From assembly GCA_910588625.1 (NCBI GenBank), contig CAJUQN010000047.1:1-20746 (forward strand): DNA of 20,746 nt, in the 5' to 3' direction. Positions 6,561 to 13,074 of this stretch are shown piece by piece. Both the position numbers and the translations under genes were made by a program. The first letter of the stretch is position 1. Each line of letters begins with the position of its first letter. Under the pieces are notes generated by a model. That model ran no database searches and had not been told where the DNA came from. It was given only the letters and a program-made list of their open reading frames with translations. This stretch comes from an uncultured Oscillospiraceae bacterium (lineage in GTDB: Bacteria > Bacillota > Clostridia > Oscillospirales > Oscillospiraceae).

Positions 6561-6649
6561 AATCAAGTATAGCACATGCCTTTGCCATTGTCCATCCCCC
6601 CCACCTTTGGGGCAAAATGAACTGCTCCCCAGCAAGTCGCACACCGTTA

Positions 6650-7165
6650 CTATCTCAAAAAATCGCTCCTGAACTCCTGACTACGGAAAGAATACCCCTG
6701 CCGGTTCAGTTCTGCCACTTTGAGCGCCACAAGGTTGATGTCGGAGTCCATCGCCCTTGCGATCTGTCCCACATCGTACCCCTGATAGATATACTCCAAA
6801 ATCTCATCGTCAGGGAGCGAGATCTGCGCCGCGAAGATGTTGGCCTCATACTCCATGCGCCGGTTCCCCATATCGAAAATGTTGAACTCCTGAAAGCCCC
6901 CGGTGCTGACCGCCTCGTGCCGGTGCAGCGTGTCATGGCCGATCTCATGCAGCAGGACAATATCGTGCATCACCGGATGCAGGTCCTCCTTGATGAAAAT
7001 GAAGCGGTTGCGCTCAATTACCTTGTAGGCTCCCTTCTGCTTTACGAACGGCCTCTCCATCACGATAATGCCCATCTCCTGGGCCAGCCTGTCCGGGCTG
7101 CGTGTGCCGTAACGCCGGAGGATTTTGACAGCCATACGCACCGCGTCCTCAGTTTTAATCATCAT
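6650..7165 (-). CDS. immA: ImmA/IrrE-type metallopeptidase (anti-repressor protease)
   Basis: A 171-residue zinc peptidase with HEIGH at 73-77 (two zinc histidines and the catalytic glutamate) and EYEANIFAAQ at about 105-114, where Glu107 is the likely third ligand. Family members such as ImmA of ICEBs1 cleave a partner repressor to switch on an integrated element after DNA damage or quorum signals. The gene lies 63 bp downstream of the ImmR-like repressor on the same strand, the usual operon order. The ATG at 7165 has AAGGGGG at 7-base spacing. The C-terminal part (119-171) is helical, with a basic tail. The fold and active site look intact. Confidence 0.88.
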   Translation of the reverse strand: MMIKTEDAVRMAVKILRRYGTRSPDRLAQEMGIIVMERPFVKQKGAYKVIERNRFIFIKEDLHPVMHDIVLLHEIGHDTLHRHEAVSTGGFQEFNIFDMGNRRMEYEANIFAAQISLPDDEILEYIYQGYDVGQIARAMDSDINLVALKVAELNRQGYSFRSQEFRSDFLR

Positions 7166-7228
7166 CTCATCGCCCCCTTATGCCTGAAGAACAGGATACC
7201 ACAAACACTGTCCAAAAGTACGGACCGT

Positions 7229-7651
7229 TTACTCCCCACCCCCGGTACTTCTGCGGTACTTTTTGGGGGTGTATTTTTTGTTGTTCTTCTTGGCAATAAC
7301 ATAAGCCTCCTGAATGGCCAGCATCATCTCGTCCATATCTTCCTCGGCCATCTCGCCGCCGGCGAACAGGCCGGTCAGCTCCTCGACCAGCTTCTCCGCG
7401 CCCTTTTTGCCCCGGTAGCCATATTCCCGCTGGGCCATCGCGATAAATTCCTCGTTCTCGCTCCGCAGATAGTCCGCCTCGCAGCCGAGAATCTCCGCCA
7501 GTGTAGCGTAGACCTCCCGGTTCTGCGGATAGGTCGAGCCGCCCTCATAATTGGTGATGGTCTTGAGGCCCAGGCCGGCTTTTTTCGCCAGTTCCGCCTG
7601 CGTCATACCGCATTTTTTGCGTAGTTCCCTGACCTTTTCCCCGAACTTCAT
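7229..7651 (-). CDS. immR: ImmR-like Cro/C1-type repressor
   Basis: A 140-residue regulator. An XRE helix-turn-helix fills residues 1-65 (FGEKVRELRKKCGMTQAELA, then GLGLKTITNYEGGSTYPQNR). A C-terminal helical, acidic-then-basic region (about 75-140) would serve dimerisation and be the target of ImmA cleavage. The ATG at 7651 is preceded by AGGAGG at 7 bases; the in-frame extension to 7687 is not supported. It is divergent from the rightward promoter at 7707 and beside a cluster of TTACGC half-sites, so it most likely represses that promoter and itself. Its own leftward promoter could not be assigned firmly. Confidence 0.85.
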   Translation of the reverse strand: MKFGEKVRELRKKCGMTQAELAKKAGLGLKTITNYEGGSTYPQNREVYATLAEILGCEADYLRSENEEFIAMAQREYGYRGKKGAEKLVEELTGLFAGGEMAEEDMDEMMLAIQEAYVIAKKNNKKYTPKKYRRSTGGGE

Positions 7652-7691
7652 TGTGAAACCTCCTGCTGTTCTGAGTATGACAAGCAAATTA

Positions 7692-7779
7692 TTTACGCCA
7701 ACACTATTGACAAGCGTAAACAGCTTGCTTATAATAGAAGCGTAATCGGATTACGCATAAATCATACCGTATTTTACGC
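7692..7779. promoter_or_regulatory. Operator cluster: five TTACGC/GCGTAA half-sites
   Basis: TTTACGC (7692-7698) faces GCGTAAA (7714-7720), the latter within the spacer of the rightward promoter. A perfect 17-base palindrome, GCGTAATCGGATTACGC (7740-7756), covers the transcription start region. A further TTTACGC lies at about 7773-7779. The repeated half-site around a divergent control region is the expected layout for binding by the adjacent ImmR-like repressor. Confidence 0.75.
7707..7735 (+). promoter_or_regulatory. Consensus sigma-A promoter, rightward
   Basis: TTGACA (7707-7712), a 17-base spacer and TATAAT (7730-7735) match the consensus at all twelve positions. The promoter is embedded in the TTACGC half-site cluster, so it is probably strong and tightly repressed. 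It points at the chimeric gene and the recombinase array. Confidence 0.9.
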
Positions 7780-7895
7780 ATTCCGTCAAGGGGGTGAGCG
7801 AAAAAAGTCGATTATGTACGAATTTTTACAAGGACACCAGTGTTTTTCCTTCGGCCCAAACGGGCTGACGGATCGTTATCCAAAAGGAGTTATAA

Positions 7896-8351
7896 ATGAT
7901 CCTATCCTATACACAGATCGAAGAGATCGCGGCAGCCGTGACGAAAGATTTCAACGAGTTTTTCTTCGGGGAACGCGCTGCTCCTGAAACACATTATGCC
8001 CAGGCCACGCCCATAGATTGGCTTGCCACGGACTATCTTGGCCTGCGGGTATCCTATGCCCGCCTGACCGGCTGTTTTCAGCGGTTTTCAGAGCTGTCCA
8101 AGATCAGGGACTTCCGGCGCAAGCGGGTCTATGTGCTGACGAATTACAACAGCACCCATGAGCAGGACCTTTACCGGGTGGACATCCTGCGCCGGATGGG
8201 ATTTGACCCTTATGTCATGATCTATGAGCGGCCCACGGTGCCGCCCATCACCCGACATCTCCAACGGTGGGTGAACAACAAGAGGATTTTCCGCACCGTG
8301 GAGCATTTTGCAGACTATGAGCCGGTGAAGAAACTGGGCAGGGATGGATAA
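7896..8351 (+). CDS. Chimeric gene: IrrE-like N-terminus fused to radical-SAM-like C-terminus
   Basis: A 151-residue open frame with AAGGAG about 7 bases upstream of its ATG. Residues 1-57 (ILSYTQIEEIAAAVTKDFNE, TPIDWLATDYLGLRVSYARL) match the start of a second type of ImmA/IrrE metallopeptidase, but the frame lacks the HExxH and third-ligand regions. From about residue 60 (CFQRFSEL, then RRKRVYVLTNYNSTHEQDLY, then GFDPYVMIYERPT and LQRWVNNKRIF) it reads like the C-terminal part of a radical SAM protein found in related elements; the CxxxCxxC cluster is missing. The best explanation is a deletion that joined two genes in frame. Neither ancestral enzyme could be active. Assignments rest on remembered family patterns. 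Confidence 0.65.
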   Translation: MILSYTQIEEIAAAVTKDFNEFFFGERAAPETHYAQATPIDWLATDYLGLRVSYARLTGCFQRFSELSKIRDFRRKRVYVLTNYNSTHEQDLYRVDILRRMGFDPYVMIYERPTVPPITRHLQRWVNNKRIFRTVEHFADYEPVKKLGRDG

Positions 8352-8382
8352 GACACCTTGCCAAGAGAGTTTTGAAAATCTG

Positions 8383-8420
8383 AGAGAAGCGTCTGCCTTT
8401 TGGTGCGGGCGCTTTTCTCT
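8383..8420 (+). terminator. Stem-loop between gene fragments
   Basis: AGAGAAGCG (8383-8391) and CGCTTTTCTCT (8410-8420) pair with one bulge, with GC pairs extending inward and a T-rich 3' arm. It lies 30 bp after the chimeric gene and just before the headless recombinase. It may be a weak terminator or a remnant. Confidence 0.35.
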
Positions 8421-8425
8421 GTTCT

Positions 8426-8932
8426 ATGAAAGTTTGTCCTTTCCATAAGATGTTGAAAAGGACAGAACAGTTGCTGCGCTTCATAGACAGCCTCCCCCAG
8501 CGGGACCGCAAGGTGTTCAGCTATGAGGCGCAGATGACCCGGCTTGAGGAGGAGATCCAGCGATACAAAAAGCTGGAGCTGGGCCTCTATGAGAACTTCG
8601 TGGAAGGTATCATCAACAAGGCGGAGTACACCGACTTCCGGGAGAACTACCGGGGACTGATCGAGGAGAAGCAGGAGGCCGTGAAGCGGCTGAAACGGGA
8701 ACAGCAGGACGCCGCCGCGATGGGCAGCCAGAACCGGGCATGGGTACAGGTTTTCGCACAGTATGAGAATGTGCAGGAGCTTGACCGCCGCATCCTTCTG
8801 GCTCTGGTAGATAAAATACTCATCTATGAGGACAAAAAGGTGGAGATCGTCTTTCGGTATCGGGATGAGTTCGCCAGGGCGATGGAGGCAGCGAAAAACT
8901 ACAAGGACTGTCCGCTTCCGGCAGTGGGCTGA
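8426..8932 (+). pseudogene. Serine recombinase 1 of the array, C-terminal fragment only
   Basis: A 168-codon frame that matches only the end of a large serine recombinase. Its LEEEIQRYKKLELGLYENFV-EGIINKAEYTDF segment parallels LKKKRAGLYESYVEGILNEEEYAF in the complete recombinase at 8947, and its ILIYEDKKVEIVFRYRDEF parallels VLVYGGSRIEVVFNYNDVF there. The catalytic domain, recombinase domain and zinc ribbon are missing. There is no ribosome site before the first ATG. It ends 14 bp before the next recombinase, so it was the first gene of a tandem recombinase operon before deletion removed its front. Confidence 0.85.
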
Positions 8933-8946
8933 GAGGGAGAGAGAAA

Positions 8947-10662
8947 ATGGCACGAAAGAGCAGAAAAGCACAGGCACAGACTGTGGCAGAAGTGAAAAAG
9001 GAAACAGCGGCGCTCCCCACCGCCATCTATGCCCGCCTGTCGGTGGAGAACAGCGGCAAGGACGATGACGGGAACTCCCTGCAAAACCAGATCGCCGTCT
9101 GCGAGGACTATCTGGACGGCTGCCCGCACCTCCGGCTCACGGAGGTCTACTCGGACAACGGCAGGACGGGGACCGTGTTCGACCGTCCGGCGTGGAACCG
9201 CCTGATGGACGATGTGCGGACGGGGAAGATCCAGTGCATCGTGGTCCGTGATCTCAGCAGGTTCGGGCGCGACTATGTGGAGACTGGCAGCTATCTGGAG
9301 AAGATTTTCCCGGCGCTGGGGACGCGGTTCATCTCCGTGAAGGAGAACTTCGACAACTTCACCTGCGGCAACGCGATGGAGTCCCTGTCGGTGAGCCTGC
9401 AAAACCTGGTGAACGCCATGTATTCACGGGACATCTCCAAGAAGGTCTCCACAGCACTCCGGGCGCAGATGGAGACGGGGATCTTTCGGAACCGCAACCT
9501 CCCCTATGGCTATCTCTGGAACGAGGATAAGACCGCCTATGTGGTGGATGAAGAAGCCGCCGCTGTTGTCCGGCAGATATTTGAGTGGAAACGGCAGGAG
9601 GTATCGGTCTACACCATCGTTGAGCGGTTGAAGGCCGGGGGTATAGAAAGCCCGGAGCGGCACAAGCGCAGGGCCGGCACCCGGAACGGCGGCAACATCC
9701 AGGGCGAGGGCTGGTGTCCCTCCACCATCCGGGGCATCCTGCAAAACCGGGCGTATATTGGGGAGATGATCTGTGGGAAGTCCGAAACGGCGCTCTACAA
9801 AGGGCTGAAAAAACGGCTCACAGAAAAAGATAACTGGATCGTTGTCTCCGATGCCCACCCGCCCATCGTTTCTGTCTCGGACTTTGAGGCGGTGGAGCGG
9901 CAGATGCAAAAGGACAGCACCCACCGGGAGACCGCTATGGAGTGGTCGGCGGACATCCGGGCGGGCATGATCGACCTCTTTGCCGGGAAGATATTCTGCG
10001 CCGACTGCGGAAAGCGGATGTACTACAAGCGGCAGCGTATCTGCGGATGCAAAAATGTGACCTTCCGGGGTGTTTATGATTGCAGTACCCATGTGCGGCG
10101 GGGCCATGCAACCTGTTTTAACCACTTCATCCGGCAGGACGCCCTCAACGAGAAGGTGTTCAATGCCATCCGGGACCAGCTTCAGGTGGCGCTGGACTAT
10201 GAGAGGCTCCTGCTTGCCATGCGGGGCGGCTCCGGCGAGGCAAGCGTCCGGGAGAAGCACAAGGCGGCGGTGGCAAGCGTCAAGCTCCGGCTGAACGCCC
10301 TGAAAAAGAAACGGGCGGGGCTGTATGAGAGCTATGTCGAGGGCATCCTGAACGAGGAGGAATACGCCTTTGCCAAGCAGACCTATGAGGAGCAGTACGA
10401 AGCTCTGAACCGCCTTTTGGACGAGGCGGTGGAGCGCCGGGAGCGGTTCCTGGCGTCCATCTCCCCGGACAACAAATGGCTCACCATGATGCGGGGTGCT
10501 GCCGGGATGACAGGATTGACGCAGGAGCTTGTGGACGCGATAATCGAGAAGGTGCTTGTCTACGGCGGGAGCCGTATCGAGGTCGTGTTCAACTACAACG
10601 ATGTATTTTACGCCATGCTGGAGTGCGTGGAGCAGATAAAGGAGGCGGGCGGCGATGACTGA
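8947..10662 (+). CDS. Large serine recombinase 2 of the array, complete
   Basis: A 571-residue large serine recombinase with all expected parts: a lysine-rich N-terminal extension (1-24), the catalytic domain with Ser32 in AIYARLSVENSG, the VVRDLSRFGRDYVETG arginine motif, a recombinase domain from about 195 (NLPYGYLWNEDKTA), a zinc ribbon with Cys351/Cys354 (FCADCG) and Cys379/Cys390, a coiled-coil (about 425-495), and a terminal beta-rich segment. It has the purine-rich GAGAGGGAGAGAG upstream. Its stop overlaps the start of recombinase 3 by 8 bases (ATGACTGA), which implies translational coupling. As the only intact member of the array it might still act, but families with tandem recombinases may need the partners. 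Confidence 0.93.
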   Translation: MARKSRKAQAQTVAEVKKETAALPTAIYARLSVENSGKDDDGNSLQNQIAVCEDYLDGCPHLRLTEVYSDNGRTGTVFDRPAWNRLMDDVRTGKIQCIVVRDLSRFGRDYVETGSYLEKIFPALGTRFISVKENFDNFTCGNAMESLSVSLQNLVNAMYSRDISKKVSTALRAQMETGIFRNRNLPYGYLWNEDKTAYVVDEEAAAVVRQIFEWKRQEVSVYTIVERLKAGGIESPERHKRRAGTRNGGNIQGEGWCPSTIRGILQNRAYIGEMICGKSETALYKGLKKRLTEKDNWIVVSDAHPPIVSVSDFEAVERQMQKDSTHRETAMEWSADIRAGMIDLFAGKIFCADCGKRMYYKRQRICGCKNVTFRGVYDCSTHVRRGHATCFNHFIRQDALNEKVFNAIRDQLQVALDYERLLLAMRGGSGEASVREKHKAAVASVKLRLNALKKKRAGLYESYVEGILNEEEYAFAKQTYEEQYEALNRLLDEAVERRERFLASISPDNKWLTMMRGAAGMTGLTQELVDAIIEKVLVYGGSRIEVVFNYNDVFYAMLECVEQIKEAGGDD

Positions 10663-11307
10663 TCAACGGGTGGGCATTTATATCCGCCTTTCCCTGGCGG
10701 ACGGGGACGGGAAAGCCGAGAGCGACAGCATCGGCAACCAGCGGGAGCTGATCCATCAATTTTTAGACCGGCATCCCCAACTGAAAAATGCGCCCCGGAC
10801 GGAGTTCGTGGACGATGGGTACACCGGGACCAACACGGACCGCCCGCAGTTCCAGGCGCTGATGAAGGAGCTTCGCACCGGGGCTATCAATGTGATGGTG
10901 ACGAAGGATTTTTCCAGATGCCACCGGGACTACACCCAGATGGGTAACTATCTGGAGTGCGTCTTTCCCTTCCTCGGTGTCCGCTACCTCTCCGTCAATG
11001 ACGGCTATGACAGCGATGATTACAAGGGCATGACCTGAAACAGCGGGCGGAGATCGACAGCAAGCTCGCCGCCGCCAAAGCCGAACAGGAGGCACAGGAA
11101 CAGCTTTTGTCTGAACTGGAGCATCTGGCCTTTCAGGATAAGGCGCAGGAGGATGATGTGTTCACCTCCTTCGCCGGGGCAACGGAACTGACGGCAGAAC
11201 TGGCGGGGACATTTATCAAGGAGATTTTGGTGTCCTCTCCCACAGAGATCGAGATCGTCTGGAAGTTCCGGGATGTGTTTGATATGCTGGGTAATGACAA
11301 CGGATAA
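10655..11307 (+). pseudogene. Serine recombinase 3 of the array, internal deletion and frameshift
   Basis: Residues 1-127 are the catalytic domain of a third serine recombinase: GIYIRLSLADGDGKAESDSI with the nucleophilic serine, DGYTGTNTDRPQFQALM, and VTKDFSRCHRDYTQMGNYLE, where a cysteine occupies the usual phenylalanine/isoleucine place. The frame stops at 11036-11038 just after YKGMT. From about 11034 another frame continues without a start as LKQRAEIDSKLAAAKAEQ through IEIVWKFRDVFDMLGNDNG, which is the C-terminal end of the same family. The recombinase domain and zinc ribbon, roughly 300 residues by comparison with recombinase 2, are gone. The product is non-functional. Confidence 0.88.
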
Positions 11308-11329
11308 AAGTTTCTACTTCACGATAAAG

Positions 11330-11384
11330 CGGATGCCGGAGGCAGTCTTTCAGAAGAAGGACCAACAACCACCTCCGGCATCCG
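11330..11384. repeat. 13-bp inverted repeat after the recombinase array
   Basis: CGGATGCCGGAGG (11330-11342) and CCTCCGGCATCCG (11372-11384) are perfectly complementary around a 29-base loop. A-rich sequence, not T, follows on the plus strand, so it is an atypical terminator. It could be a recombinase-related site near the end of the element. Confidence 0.6.
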
Positions 11385-11403
11385 TAAAAAATTTGGTGTT
11401 TAG

Positions 11404-11472
11404 TTGACACAAAGAGATATGAGCCGCTTTGGGCGCGACTACCTCAAGGTTGGCTTTTACGCCGATATATAA
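11404..11472 (+). pseudogene. Relic of a fourth serine recombinase catalytic motif
   Basis: A 22-codon open stretch reads RDMSRFGRDYLKVGFYADI, then TAA. This is the diagnostic D-x-SRFGRDY helix of the serine recombinase catalytic domain (compare VRDLSRFGRDYVETG in the complete recombinase). Nothing before or after continues the domain. It is not the missing piece of recombinase 3, which keeps its own copy of this motif. It marks a further recombinase gene that was almost wholly lost, probably close to the edge of the mobile DNA. Confidence 0.7.
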
Positions 11473-11497
11473 TTTATTTAAGGTTACACACAGACAG

Positions 11498-11696
11498 CTT
11501 GCGCTTATAGATATTCATGCCAAAAGCACACAAACAAGCAGACTGTTGGCTAACAATTCGTAGTGCAAAAGCGCAAGAGGGGTTATAGATTTATAGTTGT
11601 AAATTATCATCCTCTGTTTCCGTTCAAAATAGTTTGGGGCAAATTGTAAAGAAATTGTTGCGCATCACAATTCTTCCACTGGACCGCATTGCGCTT
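11498..11696. repeat. Recurring TTGCGCTT words in an AT-rich intergenic region
   Basis: CTTGCGCTT (11498-11506) has an inverted copy AAGCGCAAG (11569-11577). TTGCGC recurs at about 11658 and again as TTGCGCTTTT at 11689, where it forms the -35 of the next gene's promoter. The gap 11473-11751 otherwise shows no gene. The repeats may be regulator sites for the amidohydrolase promoter. Confidence 0.4.
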
Positions 11697-11717
11697 TTGG
11701 TTCAGTGTGTGTATAAT
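11689..11717 (+). promoter_or_regulatory. Promoter for the M20 amidohydrolase
   Basis: TTGCGC (11689-11694), a 17-base spacer and TATAAT (11712-11717), about 50 bases before the coding start. Confidence 0.7.
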
Positions 11718-11751
11718 AATTGGTATCGCCATGATAATTTCACCAGGATGA

Positions 11752-12921
11752 ATGGAGGGAGCATATCATGAATTATATTCAGAGGGACAGGACCTGAAAG
11801 AGGAAAACGTGGCCCACCGGCGGTATTTCCACACCAATGCGGAGGTAGGGCTGGAGACACCCAAGGCGGTGGACTACGTGATGGAGCAGTTGAAAAAGAG
11901 CGGCCTGAGCCCGGAGAGGTGCGGCCACGGCGTCACTGCCGCCATCGGGACAGGGGGCAAAACCCTGCTGCTCCGGGCGGATATGGACGCCCTGCCCATG
12001 GGCGAGGAGAGCGGGGAGCCCTTTGCCTGCCCCACCGGAACCGAAGCCCATGCCTGCGGCCACGATTTCCATGCCGCCATGCTGCTGACTGCCGCGAAAA
12101 TCCTGAAGGAAAATGAGACGGCGCTGAAGGGCACCGTTCGCTTCATGTTCCAGCCTGCGGAGGAAACCTTTGAGGGCGCAAAGGACATGATCGCCCATGG
12201 AATCCTGGAGGGGGTGGACGCGGCCCTGGCCTTTCACGTTGGGCCGGGAAAGATGCCGCCGAGGCTGTTTATGTACAACGCCGGAGGGGTTATGATGTCC
12301 TCTGTGGACGGATTTAAAATTACCGTCCACGGAAAGGGCGCCCATGGTGCCTATCCCAACAGTTCCATTGACCCCATCAATATTGCTGTCCACATCTACC
12401 TGGCACTGGAATCTCTGATTGCCCGTGAGGCAGACCCCAGTAAAAACTGTGTTCTCACAGTAGGGAATTTCTCCGCCGGTTCCGCCGCCAACATTATTCC
12501 CGACACCGCTGTGCTGCAAGGGACGATCCGGACCAACGATAAAGACTGTCGGACGCTGCTGGTCCGGCGGATGAAGGAGGCTGCTGTGGGGATCGCCCAG
12601 GTCTATGGGGGAACAGCGGAGATAGAGATGCTTTCAGAGGTGCCGCCCTTGGTTTGCGATCGGGAGTTGACGGAACAGATGGCGGGCTATCTCCAGGAGA
12701 TTCCCGGGCTGACGCCAGTACCTGGCGTTGCCGCCAACGCGTCGGAGGACTTTGCCATCGTGGCCGAGCGGGTGCCCAGTACGTTTATGTATCTCTCCGC
12801 CGGTTTTGAGGATGAGCGGGGCGAGGCCCCGGCCCATAACCCCAAGGTACGGTTCAATGAGGATGTGTGCGCCATCGGTCCCGCCTGTCTGGCTCTCTGC
12901 GCCACGCGGTGGCTGGAATAA
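11752..12921 (+). CDS. M20D-family amidohydrolase, N-terminal frameshift suspected
   Basis: A 389-residue metal-dependent amidohydrolase related to hippurate, indoleacetyl-amino-acid and N-acetyl-amino-acid hydrolases, which cleave amide bonds of N-acyl amino acids in the cytoplasm; the substrate cannot be told. Metal ligands look complete: HACGHD (Cys102, His104), PAEE (Glu137/138), FHVGP (His162) and the C-terminal PAHN histidine. The dimerisation domain is at about 185-295. The best ribosome site (GGAGGGA, 11754-11760) serves the ATG at 11768, which is in another frame and stops after nine codons. One extra base near 11784-11789 would join MNYIQ to QDLKEENVAHRRYFH, the usual family start. 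Either the ATG at 11752, with a poor ribosome site, is used, or the gene is recently broken or misread. It is a single-gene unit with its own promoter and terminator. Confidence 0.85.
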   Translation: MEGAYHELYSEGQDLKEENVAHRRYFHTNAEVGLETPKAVDYVMEQLKKSGLSPERCGHGVTAAIGTGGKTLLLRADMDALPMGEESGEPFACPTGTEAHACGHDFHAAMLLTAAKILKENETALKGTVRFMFQPAEETFEGAKDMIAHGILEGVDAALAFHVGPGKMPPRLFMYNAGGVMMSSVDGFKITVHGKGAHGAYPNSSIDPINIAVHIYLALESLIAREADPSKNCVLTVGNFSAGSAANIIPDTAVLQGTIRTNDKDCRTLLVRRMKEAAVGIAQVYGGTAEIEMLSEVPPLVCDRELTEQMAGYLQEIPGLTPVPGVAANASEDFAIVAERVPSTFMYLSAGFEDERGEAPAHNPKVRFNEDVCAIGPACLALCATRWLE

Positions 12922-12942
12922 TGTGAATTTAGAATGCAAATG

Positions 12943-12984
12943 GCCGCCGTATCACGGAGAAACGTGGTACGGCGGCTTTGCTTT
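12943..12984 (+). terminator. Intrinsic terminator after the amidohydrolase
   Basis: GCCGCCGTA (12943-12951) with TACGGCGGC (12968-12976), and CACG/CGTG inside, form a long stem followed by TTTGCTTTGATT. Confidence 0.85.
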
Positions 12985-13002
12985 GATTCTGTCACGTGCC
13001 CC

Positions 13003-13031
13003 TTGCTTTTTTCACTGGGATTCGGTAAAGT
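13003..13031 (+). promoter_or_regulatory. Probable promoter for the CmpB-type gene
   Basis: TTGCTT (13003-13008), a 17-base spacer and TAAAGT (13026-13031). The match is moderate, but the site is correctly placed between the terminator and the next start. Confidence 0.4.
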
Positions 13032-13074
13032 ATAGGGTGTGAAACCGACATAGATAGAAAGGTTGTGGCAATCC

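Noticed and set aside
7814..7987. 57-codon plus-strand frame overlapping the chimeric gene's start
   Set aside because: No ribosome site at usable spacing and it overlaps a better-supported frame; no family recognised.
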